In this document: in pieces, positions 1 to 9,229 of the stretch | Layout: every line of letters begins with the position of its first letter | Position numbering within the stretch: the first letter of the stretch is position 1 | Assembly (NCBI GenBank): GCA_023431345.1 | Contig: JAEYWK010000094.1 | Coordinates: 1 to 48,257, forward strand | Reading direction: 5' to 3' | Length of the DNA stretch: 48,257 nt | Origin: Pseudomonadota bacterium | GTDB lineage: Bacteria; Myxococcota_A; Polyangia; Polyangiales; Polyangiaceae | Notes under the pieces: generated by a model | Seen by the model: the letters and a program-made list of their open reading frames with translations, nothing else | What the model was told of the DNA's origin: nothing | Database searches by the model: none | Translations under genes and position numbers: made by a program

Positions 1-127
1 ACAGCGCGATTCCGTCCAGAAACGTGCAAGCTCCGCGCGGGCGATGACCAACGCCGCCCCGCCATCCCCCTCACGCAGCTTGCGCGAGATCCCGCATCCG
101 TCCCTCAGCTACGCTGCGCGGTAACAG

Positions 128-166
128 TCTAGAACGCCGAGCGGTCAAACCGTTCGGCGTTCTAGA
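128..166 (-). terminator. Long hairpin overlapping the stop codon of the peroxiredoxin gene
   Basis: A 13-bp perfect inverted repeat (TCTAGAACGCCGA at 128-140, its complement at 154-166) continues inward through one G-T pair and four more pairs to a 3-nt loop, giving an 18-bp stem. The TAG stop of the minus-strand peroxiredoxin gene (162-164) lies inside the stem. No T-run follows on the minus strand, so this is not a canonical intrinsic terminator. It could be a 3'-end stabilising hairpin or a Rho-type end. Confidence 0.55.
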
Positions 167-971
167 GCAGCGACGCCGCGTCTTCGAGGATGGCGCTGAC
201 GTGGCCGTCGACCTTCACGCCGCGGTACGCCTTCTTGATCAGGCCGTCGGGGCCGACCAAGAACGTGCTGCGGATGATGCCCATGTACTTCTTGCCGTAA
301 TTGTTCTTCTCACCCCAGACGCCGTAAGCCTTGGCCAAGGTCTTGTCCGGGTCGGAGAGCAAAGTGAAGGGAAGGCCGTATTTTTGCCCAAACTTCGCGT
401 GGCTCTTGGTCGAGTCAGGGCTGACGCCGAGCACGCGAATGCCGCGCTGCCCAAAGCGGCCGAAGTTGTCGCGGATGTCGCAGGCTTCTTTGGTGCAGCC
501 GGGCGTATCGTCCTTCGGATAGAAATAGATGAGGTACGGCTTGCCTGCCAGCGACGCCGACGACACGGCTTCGCCTTTCTCGTCTTGCAGCTCGAAGGCG
601 GGCGCGGCCCGGTTGAGATCGGCGTCCAAGATCTTCATCGCAGTCTTGGCGGCGACTTGCACCACCTTCGCGGCGGCGCGCTTCACGCTGCTCACGAGCG
701 ATGACTTCTCAGGCTTGGCGGAGCTCGCAGGCTTGGCGGAGCCCGCAGGCTTGGTCGACTTGACGGCGACGGCCTTGGATGGCTTGGCCGCAAGCTTCTT
801 CGCAGGCTTCGCCGCGGCCTTGACCGACTTGCTCTTCGCGGCTTCTTGCTTGCTCGTCTTGCCGAGCTTGGCGGGTTTGGCCGCCTCGACGGGCTTGCCC
901 TGGGCCTTCTTGCTCGCTGGTTTGGCGTTGGGGGCGCTCTTCTGGGGGGCGGACTTCTTTTTGGCGGCCAT
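162..971 (-). CDS. bcp: Bcp/PrxQ-type thiol peroxidase with Lys/Ala/Pro-rich N-terminal tail
   Basis: This is a thioredoxin-fold peroxiredoxin that reduces hydrogen and organic peroxides. The catalytic core spans about residues 119-269. The peroxidatic Cys159 sits in the TPGCTKEAC motif and the resolving Cys164 lies five residues on, the Bcp/PrxQ pattern. Residues 1-118 are an unusual low-complexity tail of Lys, Ala, Pro and Ser resembling histone H1 or AlgP-like C-termini, which normal Bcp proteins of about 155 residues lack. The start is supported by a perfect AAGGAG five bases upstream. The CAP-domain gene ends 18 bp upstream on the same strand, so the two may be co-transcribed. The peroxidase assignment is firm. 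A DNA- or polyphosphate-binding role for the tail is inference. Confidence 0.93.
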   Translation of the reverse strand: MAAKKKSAPQKSAPNAKPASKKAQGKPVEAAKPAKLGKTSKQEAAKSKSVKAAAKPAKKLAAKPSKAVAVKSTKPAGSAKPASSAKPEKSSLVSSVKRAAAKVVQVAAKTAMKILDADLNRAAPAFELQDEKGEAVSSASLAGKPYLIYFYPKDDTPGCTKEACDIRDNFGRFGQRGIRVLGVSPDSTKSHAKFGQKYGLPFTLLSDPDKTLAKAYGVWGEKNNYGKKYMGIIRSTFLVGPDGLIKKAYRGVKVDGHVSAILEDAASLL

Positions 972-989
972 CGGTGCTCCTTCGCGGCG

Positions 990-1913
990 CTACTTCACCA
1001 CGATCGTGCGCAGGCTCACCATGAAAAGCTCGTTCTTCCCGGCTTCCTTGGCCCAGACGCTCACTTCGTAGCGACCTGGGCGCGGGCTCGGCCCGAGTCC
1101 GAAGTCGATCGAGAACGACTGACCGTCGACTTTGACCGGCTTGGGTGTCTTGAAGCCGGCGGGAAAATACAGGGTCGAGGGCTGCGGGATGCGATACACG
1201 TTGGTCGTATTGAGCTCTTTCGCCGGGATCGGCTGCGCTAGGTCGATGCGACCGAGCCCGACGCCGCCGAAGCGCAGCGGCTCACGGATTTCACCGCTCA
1301 CTTCCAGCGTGACGGAGCGTGCAGCTTCGCGGGGGAGCTCCGAGTAGTCCCCGAAGTCGTCGACGAACTCTTGCGCGAGGCAGGGTTGGTTGACGGAAGC
1401 CGGCTGGGCCAGCCCGATGCCCACGCGGTGGTGCCCCGGCTTCAAGATGTTCTTGCGATGGCCGTCGTTCGGCGGCACTTCATCCATGAACATCTTCTGA
1501 AGTTGCTCGAGCAGCGCCGGATCGAAGCGCGGATTGTCGTCGAGCTCGCGCGGCACCCCGTCGAACAGGCACGCGACGTTCTCTTGCACGAAGTCGCTGC
1601 CGCCAGCTTCGGTGTAGCGCTGCTCGGGTACGGAGCCGTCAGTGCCCCAGTGCGCCGTGAAGCCGTGCTGAGCCATGTCGCGCGCATGGCGCAAAGCTCC
1701 GACGCTGGCGATCGGGTCGAGCTCGACCGGCGGCAAATCGTGCGCCTTTCGGTCGCGGTTGATCAGCGTGAGCATGTAGGAGGTCGCTTCGTCCACCGCC
1801 GCTGGGGCAGGAGGTAGCGGCGCTTCCGCGGCCCCCCCAGAACCGGCGGCCCCGCTGGGCGCGCACGCAAACGAGAAGCAGGACGCGCAGACGGCAAAAA
1901 CATTACGAATCAC
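990..1913 (-). CDS. CAP (SCP/PR-1) domain exported protein
   Basis: A 307-residue protein if read from the GTG at 1913, chosen because it gives a short basic start followed by a hydrophobic segment and a cysteine (FSFACAPSG), a weak lipobox. Longer in-frame starts add about 74 Arg-rich residues that look non-coding. After a Pro/Ala spacer comes a CAP domain (about residues 40-190) with the repeated NRDRKAHDL and HARDMAQHGFTAHW elements, typical of bacterial CAP proteins with the helix and His-containing signature. The C-terminal third is a beta-rich region of unknown type. CAP proteins are exported and bind lipids or other small ligands, but the exact role here is unknown. It precedes the peroxiredoxin gene by 18 bp. 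Confidence 0.8.
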   Translation of the reverse strand: MIRNVFAVCASCFSFACAPSGAAGSGGAAEAPLPPAPAAVDEATSYMLTLINRDRKAHDLPPVELDPIASVGALRHARDMAQHGFTAHWGTDGSVPEQRYTEAGGSDFVQENVACLFDGVPRELDDNPRFDPALLEQLQKMFMDEVPPNDGHRKNILKPGHHRVGIGLAQPASVNQPCLAQEFVDDFGDYSELPREAARSVTLEVSGEIREPLRFGGVGLGRIDLAQPIPAKELNTTNVYRIPQPSTLYFPAGFKTPKPVKVDGQSFSIDFGLGPSPRPGRYEVSVWAKEAGKNELFMVSLRTIVVK

Positions 1914-2059
1914 GGGACGAGCTAAGCGTGCCTGCGCCGAGCCCGTCAACAGGCGGCTCCCGATTGCGATCGCGCTCGAGCACTTCCTCACCCCACGAGA
2001 CGGCAAGGGGCAGGACGCCTCACTGCAGCCCGGGCCGCTTCGGGCAGCCGCTCGTCGGT

Positions 2060-4264
2060 TCAGAGCAGGCCGGCGCGGCGTCGGGCGAACCAATGCGCCC
2101 CGAGGGCGCTCGCGGCGAGGGCGGCCCAAACCCACGCCGGCAGCAGCGCCGCGACGACGCGTTGGCTGGCGACGTGCGTTGGGGGCGGGGTCTTCAAGCT
2201 GCCGATCTCACCGGCGCCGAGGCTGACGCCGCCCGACGCTTGCGCGATGCGCTCCATCAATGACGGGTCCGGCCGTGAGTCGGCGAACGCCGCCCCGCCG
2301 CGCTCACACGCGAAATCGAAGCGGGTGGGGGGCGCGTTGCCGATGCGAACGGTGGCGCTGTAGCCGCCTTCACCGAGCACTCCCAGCGGGACGAGCGCGC
2401 TCTCGACGTTGCCTTCGAGGCGCAGTTGCTTTTCCTGCAGTGGCGCCGCCGTGCCCTCGCCCATGCGCTCCAGGCTGAGCTTCACGTCGACGCCGGCTCC
2501 CGGGGGCCGTGTGATGCTGAGCTCGACCGGCGCTCCCGCCCGGCACTCGTGGCTCAGATCGATGCGCGCCGATTCGTAGCGAGGATCGCGCATCAGCCAG
2601 CCCACGAGCCCCTCCCACAGCGCGCCGTGAGCGCGGCCCGCGCCACGCTCGCCCAGCTCGCTCCACTCGAGCAGATGCGTGTTGTCGACGCCGAGCGCGA
2701 TGGCGCGTCCGTCGCCGCTCTCGCCCAGGGCCAGCACGGGCATCGGCTTGCCTTCGGCGCGGCGATCCGGGTGCTCCCACAGCGCGATCGCGCCTGGTCG
2801 TAGCGGGCCGAGCGTGTTCGACCCCTGCATCGTCGGTAGCTGCTGCGCGAGCAGCTCGCTCACGCTGCGCAGGGCGGGCGCGGCGCGGCCCGCGGCGGTG
2901 ACGCGGGGCTCGAACGGCGCCATATCGAAGGGCGCGCCTTGCTCGGGCAGCTTGACCGGCAGCACGTCTGCGACAGGGCTTCCGGAGTAGCCTCCGCCCA
3001 TGAACGCGGAGGGGCCGCCCACCATGATCAGCCCTCCACCCGCGCGCACGTAACGCGAGAGCGCGGGCAAGTGCCGCTGGAGCTTGTACTCCACCGCGTC
3101 GATGTCCTGCAGGATCACCGCATCGAACGAGGGCAAGTGCTCCGTGAACAGCTCGTCGACCGGAAACGGAATCAGCGACAGCTCGGAGTCTTCGCTCACC
3201 TGCGCCGAGTCGCTGTTGGTGCGCAGAATGAAGAACGCGATGAGATCAATCGACTCGTCCGCCTTCAGCCAGCGCCGGAGCGCGCGCACGTCGTAGGTAG
3301 GCCGGCCGGCGACGTGCAGCAAACGGACGCGCTCGCGCGTGACGTCGAAGGTGAGCAGGCGCGTGTCATTTTCGGGGACGCGATCGCCCTCCGGCGTCTG
3401 CAATCTCACGCGCACGAGCCTGCGCCCGGCGCGATCGAGCGTGAAGGGTAGCTCGACGGTGGCGAGGCCCTCGCGCACCTTGGCGACGCCTTGCGCGAGC
3501 AGCGCGGGCGGCTCCCCATGCAGCAGCTCTTCGACGGTGATGGGAAGCTCGTCGCAGCTGAGCCCCCCCGAGCAGCCCACGCTGAGGCGCAGCGCCAGCT
3601 TTTGGTGAGCGACGGCGGCGCCGGTCGTATCGGCGCGACGGATGCTCGCGTCGGGCGGCGCTTGCTCGGCGACCCTCACCGTGTGAATCGGCACGCCGAG
3701 GCGCGCGCCGAGCTCGCGCAGCGTCTCGGGGCTGGCGTTCTCGGTCGGGCTCGTCAGCCGTCCATCGCTGACGACCACGAGGGCCTTGGGGCGCTCGCCG
3801 GGCGCGGCCGCTATCGTCCGCAGGGCCGCGCCCAGATCGCTGTCGGTGGGACGTGACGCGGCGTCGGACTCGCCGGCGATGAAGGGGGCGGGCGGCCCTT
3901 CGCCGAAGCCGAGCACCTCCAGGCGAGCTCGGCCGAGCTGCTTGCGCAAAGCGGCTAGCGCCTCGAGCGAAACTTGCTCGCGCGTCTGCTCCGACGACTT
4001 GAGGCCCATGCGCCACGAGCGATCGAGCAGCACCACCACCTTGGGGAACAGCTCGCTGCCCCGGCTGGTGACGAGCGTCGGGCGCAGCACGGCGGCGGCG
4101 ACCACGAGCGCGGTCAGCGCACCAGATAGCGGAACCCACCACGGCGCGCGACGCCCGCGCGCCTCGACCACGAGCAAGCCCAGCCAAATCACCAGCAGAC
4201 CTACGAGCGTCCACGTCTGCCAAGGCCCAACGCCCTCGGCGACCCCGAAGCCGCGCTCGGTCAT
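2060..4264 (-). CDS. Membrane protein with VWA and GATase1-like domains
   Basis: A 734-residue protein with two N-terminal membrane helices (about residues 16-62), a VWA domain (about 75-260), a middle domain containing a LSRYVRAGGGLIMVGG segment typical of the class-I glutamine-amidotransferase-like fold of PF07090-type proteins (about 370-560), a beta-rich tail and a C-terminal helix (about 705-730). This architecture recurs in BatA-like membrane proteins of Planctomycetes and Myxococcota. The VWA metal site is degenerate: the usual DxSxS reads DRSWR at 81-85, so metal binding is doubtful. The ATG overlaps the stop of the upstream DUF4159 gene, which implies translational coupling. The function is unknown; an envelope complex assembled by the VWA domain is the likely type of role. 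Confidence 0.85.
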   Translation of the reverse strand: MTERGFGVAEGVGPWQTWTLVGLLVIWLGLLVVEARGRRAPWWVPLSGALTALVVAAAVLRPTLVTSRGSELFPKVVVLLDRSWRMGLKSSEQTREQVSLEALAALRKQLGRARLEVLGFGEGPPAPFIAGESDAASRPTDSDLGAALRTIAAAPGERPKALVVVSDGRLTSPTENASPETLRELGARLGVPIHTVRVAEQAPPDASIRRADTTGAAVAHQKLALRLSVGCSGGLSCDELPITVEELLHGEPPALLAQGVAKVREGLATVELPFTLDRAGRRLVRVRLQTPEGDRVPENDTRLLTFDVTRERVRLLHVAGRPTYDVRALRRWLKADESIDLIAFFILRTNSDSAQVSEDSELSLIPFPVDELFTEHLPSFDAVILQDIDAVEYKLQRHLPALSRYVRAGGGLIMVGGPSAFMGGGYSGSPVADVLPVKLPEQGAPFDMAPFEPRVTAAGRAAPALRSVSELLAQQLPTMQGSNTLGPLRPGAIALWEHPDRRAEGKPMPVLALGESGDGRAIALGVDNTHLLEWSELGERGAGRAHGALWEGLVGWLMRDPRYESARIDLSHECRAGAPVELSITRPPGAGVDVKLSLERMGEGTAAPLQEKQLRLEGNVESALVPLGVLGEGGYSATVRIGNAPPTRFDFACERGGAAFADSRPDPSLMERIAQASGGVSLGAGEIGSLKTPPPTHVASQRVVAALLPAWVWAALAASALGAHWFARRRAGLL

Positions 4265-5031
4265 CGGGCTTGCGCTCGGCGGCGCATGAGGAAGGGCGCG
4301 TGCACCTGATCGTCTTTGTAGTCGGAGCAGAGCACGTACATCGCGATGTTCACGGCGAAGCGGATGGCATGCTGGCGCTGCTCGTAGCTTGCGGGCTCGG
4401 TCGCGAGCGAATAGCCGCCCCCCGCCCCCTCGCGAGCGAGCGCGCCTAGCAGATCATGCGCGAGCAGCAGCACCTGCGCGTTCTTGCCGCGCACGATAGC
4501 GTCGATCGTCGGCGGACCGAGCACGCGGCCCACCGGTCGCTCGACGATGTAGAAGGTTTTGTACACCACGTGGCTGGGATCGAGGCGGACGGGCGGTGAT
4601 TCGGGGAGCACGCGCAGCAGCTCGCGACGCACGGAGCGGCCAAACGCGCCGCCCTGCGGGTTGCTGTCGTCGACGACCAGCACCCCGCCCAAGCGGATGA
4701 ACTTGGACAGGCCTCGTCGCTCCGCGGCGCTGAGCGCGCCCACGTCACCTTCGCCCGCCCAGATCGCGAAGGGCTCGGCGCACAGCTCGGGCTTGTCGAG
4801 CGCGACCTCGCGCGGCAACAGGCGCGCGGGCGCGCTCGTGCGATTGATGAGCTCCATGGACCAAGCCGAGGCGGCGTTGCTGCGTGGCGCGGCCAAGCGC
4901 TTGCCGCCGGCGACGATCAGGCGCGGATTGAACGCGCCGACGTCGCCGAACGCGTGCGCGCGCGGGCTTGCGGTGAGGGCGCAGAGTCCCGAGAGCACGA
5001 CGCTGCGGCGCGAGGTTCGAGGGGCGGACAC
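4261..5031 (-). CDS. DUF4159-domain exported protein
   Basis: A 256-residue protein with an N-terminal twin-arginine-like signal (SRRSVVLSG, then a hydrophobic stretch ending ASPRAHA). The rest matches DUF4159: FNPRLIVAGG near the start, a GGVLVVDDSNPQGG segment and a closing FAVNIAMYVLCSDYKDDQVH. The family has a GATase-like fold and commonly sits beside VWA and BatA-type genes, as here. Its stop overlaps the start of the VWA gene by 4 bp, and the preceding lipoprotein gene ends 13 bp upstream, so a three-gene operon is likely. The biochemical role of DUF4159 is not known to me. Confidence 0.87.
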   Translation of the reverse strand: MSAPRTSRRSVVLSGLCALTASPRAHAFGDVGAFNPRLIVAGGKRLAAPRSNAASAWSMELINRTSAPARLLPREVALDKPELCAEPFAIWAGEGDVGALSAAERRGLSKFIRLGGVLVVDDSNPQGGAFGRSVRRELLRVLPESPPVRLDPSHVVYKTFYIVERPVGRVLGPPTIDAIVRGKNAQVLLLAHDLLGALAREGAGGGYSLATEPASYEQRQHAIRFAVNIAMYVLCSDYKDDQVHAPFLMRRRAQAR

Positions 5032-5044
5032 GGGCGCTAAGCTT

Positions 5045-5737
5045 TCAATCGAAATCGAGCACGCGCCAGATGCCAGCCTCGCGCTTGAGCAAGACCCGAT
5101 GACCGGTCGGGAGCTCTACCTCCGCCGTATCGCCGTTGATTTGGATGTCGAGCGTTTCGGGATGCTCGAGGCCGCTGACGAGCGAGCCGACATCTGCTTC
5201 GAGGGCGCCCCGCGAGTCGCTCGACATGACCGCCATCAGCGCCGGATAGCTGCGGCGCGAGAGCGCGCGGCGCAGGCCGGACAGCGCTTGGCTGGGCGTG
5301 CGCGGGCGGGCCGGCAGCAGGCTGGCGGCGTCGACCAAGAAACGTCCGTCTTCCAGGACGAGCGTGGCGCTTTCGCCGTCGTGGAAGCGAGCTTCGGCGT
5401 TGGCCTCGACGCGCGTGCCCGGCCCTGCGATGGCTTGGGCGGTACGGCCGAGCTCGGCCCGAGACTCGCGCACGAGCTTCTGTGTGCCCTCGCGGCCCAA
5501 CGCGCGCTGGCCCTCGGGGGTGAGCAGCGCATAGACCGCGTCCGCGTCGCCTCGCTGGGCCGCGCTTGCATAAGCAAGGGCTGTAACTTTCGGGTCAGGC
5601 AGCCGCTGGCCAGCGCAGCCCGCCAGGCCAAACACGGCCATTGCGCCGGCAACGAGGCAAGGCCAGCGCCGCGAGTCGGCGAGGACGCGGGCGCGGCGGC
5701 CGACGTGACGGCGGAGGTGACGGGAAGCGTGCGGCAT
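5045..5737 (-). CDS. Lipoprotein of unknown function, first gene of the VWA operon
   Basis: A 230-residue predicted lipoprotein. The Arg-rich n-region, hydrophobic stretch and LAGC lipobox (about residues 38-41) support export and lipidation. The ATG at 5737 was preferred over an upstream start that adds 38 Arg/Ser-rich residues. A later GTG (codon 13 of this reading) is an alternative. The mature part begins with a helical stretch resembling NTF2-like DUF4878 lipoproteins (counting residues such as ALAYASAAQRGDADAVYALL) and ends in a compact beta segment closing with WRVLDFD, again NTF2-like. The NTF2-like call is inference. It lies 13 bp before the DUF4159 gene. Confidence 0.72.
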   Translation of the reverse strand: MPHASRHLRRHVGRRARVLADSRRWPCLVAGAMAVFGLAGCAGQRLPDPKVTALAYASAAQRGDADAVYALLTPEGQRALGREGTQKLVRESRAELGRTAQAIAGPGTRVEANAEARFHDGESATLVLEDGRFLVDAASLLPARPRTPSQALSGLRRALSRRSYPALMAVMSSDSRGALEADVGSLVSGLEHPETLDIQINGDTAEVELPTGHRVLLKREAGIWRVLDFD

Positions 5738-5793
5738 CGGCCGGGAGGACAGTGCTAGCGAAAGCCATGCCTCTTGGCTACCTTTTCGGGCTG

Positions 5794-6279
5794 ATGAAGG
5801 CCTGGCTCGGCTTGGCTTGCGCGCTCGTCGCCTGCGGCGGCCCGCCTCCACGTGCTCCGAACCCGACGCGTCCGCTCGACGAGCGACGCGCCGTCGAGGT
5901 GATCGTACAGGCCTTCCGTGAGGAAAGAGATCGGCCGGTGCCGGGTAGCCTCATCGCGCTCACCGAGAGCAAGCAGATTCGCGTCGACGTGGCGGCCGCC
6001 GAACGCAAATACGGGGTGGCCTACGTGACGGCCGCCGAACGGCTCGAGCTCGGCACCGCCCTGCCCGAAAAGGATCCGGCCATGGGCGACGCGCTTCAGC
6101 TCGTCTCGGGCTTGGGTGACGACGGCGACGCGCGAGTCCTGGTCCTGCGCGATACTGACTACCTCTACGACGACCATATGGGTGACGCACATGAGCAGCC
6201 GTCCCTGACGGCTGAGCTCAAGCTCAAACGCGACGTTCACGATTTCATCGTCCGCGCGCACGCGGAGAAATGGCCCTGA
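5794..6279 (+). CDS. Small lipoprotein of unknown function
   Basis: A 161-residue protein with a short signal (MKAWLGLACALVACGG) ending in an LVAC lipobox. An ATG nine codons upstream at 5767 is also possible. The mature part is acidic and contains an Asp/Tyr-rich segment (VLRDTDYLYDDHMGD). I recognise no family. It is divergent from the VWA-operon lipoprotein, and its stop overlaps the start of the next small membrane protein (TGATG), so the two are likely translated together. Confidence 0.7.
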   Translation: MKAWLGLACALVACGGPPPRAPNPTRPLDERRAVEVIVQAFREERDRPVPGSLIALTESKQIRVDVAAAERKYGVAYVTAAERLELGTALPEKDPAMGDALQLVSGLGDDGDARVLVLRDTDYLYDDHMGDAHEQPSLTAELKLKRDVHDFIVRAHAEKWP

Positions 6280-6650
6280 TGGCGACAATGTCGATGCGCG
6301 AGCAGAACGCGCGCCGCTTCTTGGGTATCGCGGCGACGCTCGGCGTCGTCGGGGTGGCGCTGAACCTGAACAACGAGGACGGCCTGCTACCGAAGGTGCT
6401 CGCGCTGGTGGGCGTGGTCACGCTGGTCTGGAGCATCCACCGCTTCGGGCGCCTCGGCCCCGACGCGGTCATCGTCTTCGACGAGCCCGAGGCGTCACCG
6501 GTCAAGAAGAAGAAAAAGAAAAAGAAGAAGCGCGACGTCGAAGACACCGCGGAGCGCGCGCAGACCACGTCCGTCGCTGCCAGCGACGCGGCCACGAGCG
6601 ACGCGGCCACGAGCGAGCGCCCCGCTAGGGACGAGACAAAGCTCCAATAA
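6279..6650 (+). CDS. Small membrane protein with polylysine tract
   Basis: A 123-residue protein. The ATG at 6279 shares a base with the upstream stop (TGATG); an ATG at 6270 is the alternative. Two hydrophobic segments (about residues 15-30 and 40-53) suggest a hairpin in the inner membrane. They are followed by a run of nine lysines near residue 77 and then an Ala/Ser/Thr-rich tail with a short repeat (SDAATSDAATS). The lysine run uses mixed AAG and AAA codons. No family is recognised. The polybasic tract after the membrane segments suggests contact with acidic lipid, nucleic acid or ribosome, which is inference. Confidence 0.6.
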   Translation: MATMSMREQNARRFLGIAATLGVVGVALNLNNEDGLLPKVLALVGVVTLVWSIHRFGRLGPDAVIVFDEPEASPVKKKKKKKKKRDVEDTAERAQTTSVAASDAATSDAATSERPARDETKLQ

Positions 6651-6675
6651 CCGCTCTGTGCTAGTTTTGCCGCGG

Positions 6676-7749
6676 ATGGCGGTAGCCGGTGGTGCGGACA
6701 GGGCCTTGGCTTTCGGGGTCGGCGTGGGGCTCGTGGCGGTCGCCTTCATCGCCTGGCGCTTCTCCGAAAGGCGCCAGCATCGCTCCGAGATGCAGCGTGA
6801 AGTGCAAACGGAGCTGGTGCGCTTCGCGACCGGCGTGGCCAGCTGCTCGGCGGGCGCGCAGCTCTTGCCCGACACGAGTGAACGCGTGCCGGCGCGCCTC
6901 GCGGACGTCGCTGGCAAGGCCTACACGAATCAGCATGGTGATTACCACGGCCGCGCCTACGTTTGCGCCGGCTTCTCGGCTCGCTCGCCTCAGCGCTTGC
7001 AATACCGCTGGGTGAAGGACGGCGCGCTCTACGGGCGAGCAGAAGCGCGTGGTGACGCCGATGGCGATGGCGTGCCCGACACCTGGTACGAGATCCGCGT
7101 CGACTGCTCGAGCGCTGGCTGCGAAGCGCCGAACTTTCCGCACGAGGTGCTGAGCGACGGTCGACGCTTGCCACCCAGTCTGCTCGGTCTGTTCGGCCGC
7201 GCTCGCGCGACGCAAGGTGAGCCGCCGAGCCTCTCGGCGGACGACACGCCTCAGGGCGCAGCCTCGAGCCGCGCCACCGCGCCGCCGAAAGCCCCGCTGA
7301 TCGAGCCGAATGTCGCCTTGGCGTTCGATACGCTGTTCATCGAGGCCGAGCGACGCGCGGGCGAGAAGCTGCCGGGCGCGACGCTGCTCGAAATCGAGAT
7401 CGAGGGCGCGCTCGGGCCCGTCGCCGACCCGAAGCTGGGGGCCTCGCTGAGCGCCCTGTACGGCGTCGCCGACGCCGCGGGCATCGTCGCGCCAGCGGCG
7501 GAAGTCTTGCGCGTCGAGTTCGACGCCCGGGGTCTCACCGACCGACTCGAGAAGGCGACGCGACGTCTGGCGCGGGTCGGCTTCACCGAGTGCCTGCCCG
7601 GCAAGCTGATCGGCAGCCTGCCCGCCGCCGCCGCGCGTCGCATGACACTCGCCTTCGACCGCACGCGCGAGCGCGCGGTCTGGCGCGTCCAAGAAGAATC
7701 GGCGCCGCAGCGAAGCTACGGCGCCGAAAACTGCGCGCTCCTCAGGTGA
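6676..7749 (+). CDS. Membrane-anchored protein of unknown function
   Basis: A 357-residue protein from the ATG at 6676 (a GTG at 6658 is also in frame). One N-terminal membrane helix (about residues 8-27) is followed by a helical stretch and a small beta domain containing a GDADGDGVPDTWYEIRVDC segment, a calcium-loop-like DxDGDG. After a Pro/Ala/Thr linker comes a second alpha/beta domain. The topology (helix, then extracytoplasmic part with paired cysteines) resembles pseudopilin-like proteins, but the prepilin peptidase motif is missing, so I do not call it one. It lies 25 bp after the small membrane protein gene. Confidence 0.68.
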   Translation: MAVAGGADRALAFGVGVGLVAVAFIAWRFSERRQHRSEMQREVQTELVRFATGVASCSAGAQLLPDTSERVPARLADVAGKAYTNQHGDYHGRAYVCAGFSARSPQRLQYRWVKDGALYGRAEARGDADGDGVPDTWYEIRVDCSSAGCEAPNFPHEVLSDGRRLPPSLLGLFGRARATQGEPPSLSADDTPQGAASSRATAPPKAPLIEPNVALAFDTLFIEAERRAGEKLPGATLLEIEIEGALGPVADPKLGASLSALYGVADAAGIVAPAAEVLRVEFDARGLTDRLEKATRRLARVGFTECLPGKLIGSLPAAAARRMTLAFDRTRERAVWRVQEESAPQRSYGAENCALLR

Positions 7750-7767
7750 GGGCCCCGCGCGGGGCCC
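7750..7767. terminator. GC-rich palindrome between convergent genes
   Basis: GGGCCCC-GCGC-GGGGCCC forms a perfect 7-bp stem exactly between the stops of two convergent genes (7749 and 7777). The position suggests a shared bidirectional transcription end. There is no T-run, so it is not canonical. Confidence 0.5.
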
Positions 7768-7776
7768 CGCTGCATC

Positions 7777-9090
<1,314 letters not shown>

Positions 9091-9229
9091 CACTCAAGCT
9101 CCTCTACTTTTCGGGCCGCCGTGCTAGCAAGCGGCGTGCCCACGCGCAAATGCGGACGGTGCGTAAACTTCAACGCTCTCTCTATTTTCTCGCGCTGCAA
9201 GATGGCGGCGCACGGTTCATAGGTCAATC

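Noticed and set aside
6676..7749. Type IV pseudopilin call for the membrane-anchored protein
   Set aside because: The general layout is similar, but there is no Gly-xxxx-Glu prepilin peptidase site, and no secretion genes adjoin.
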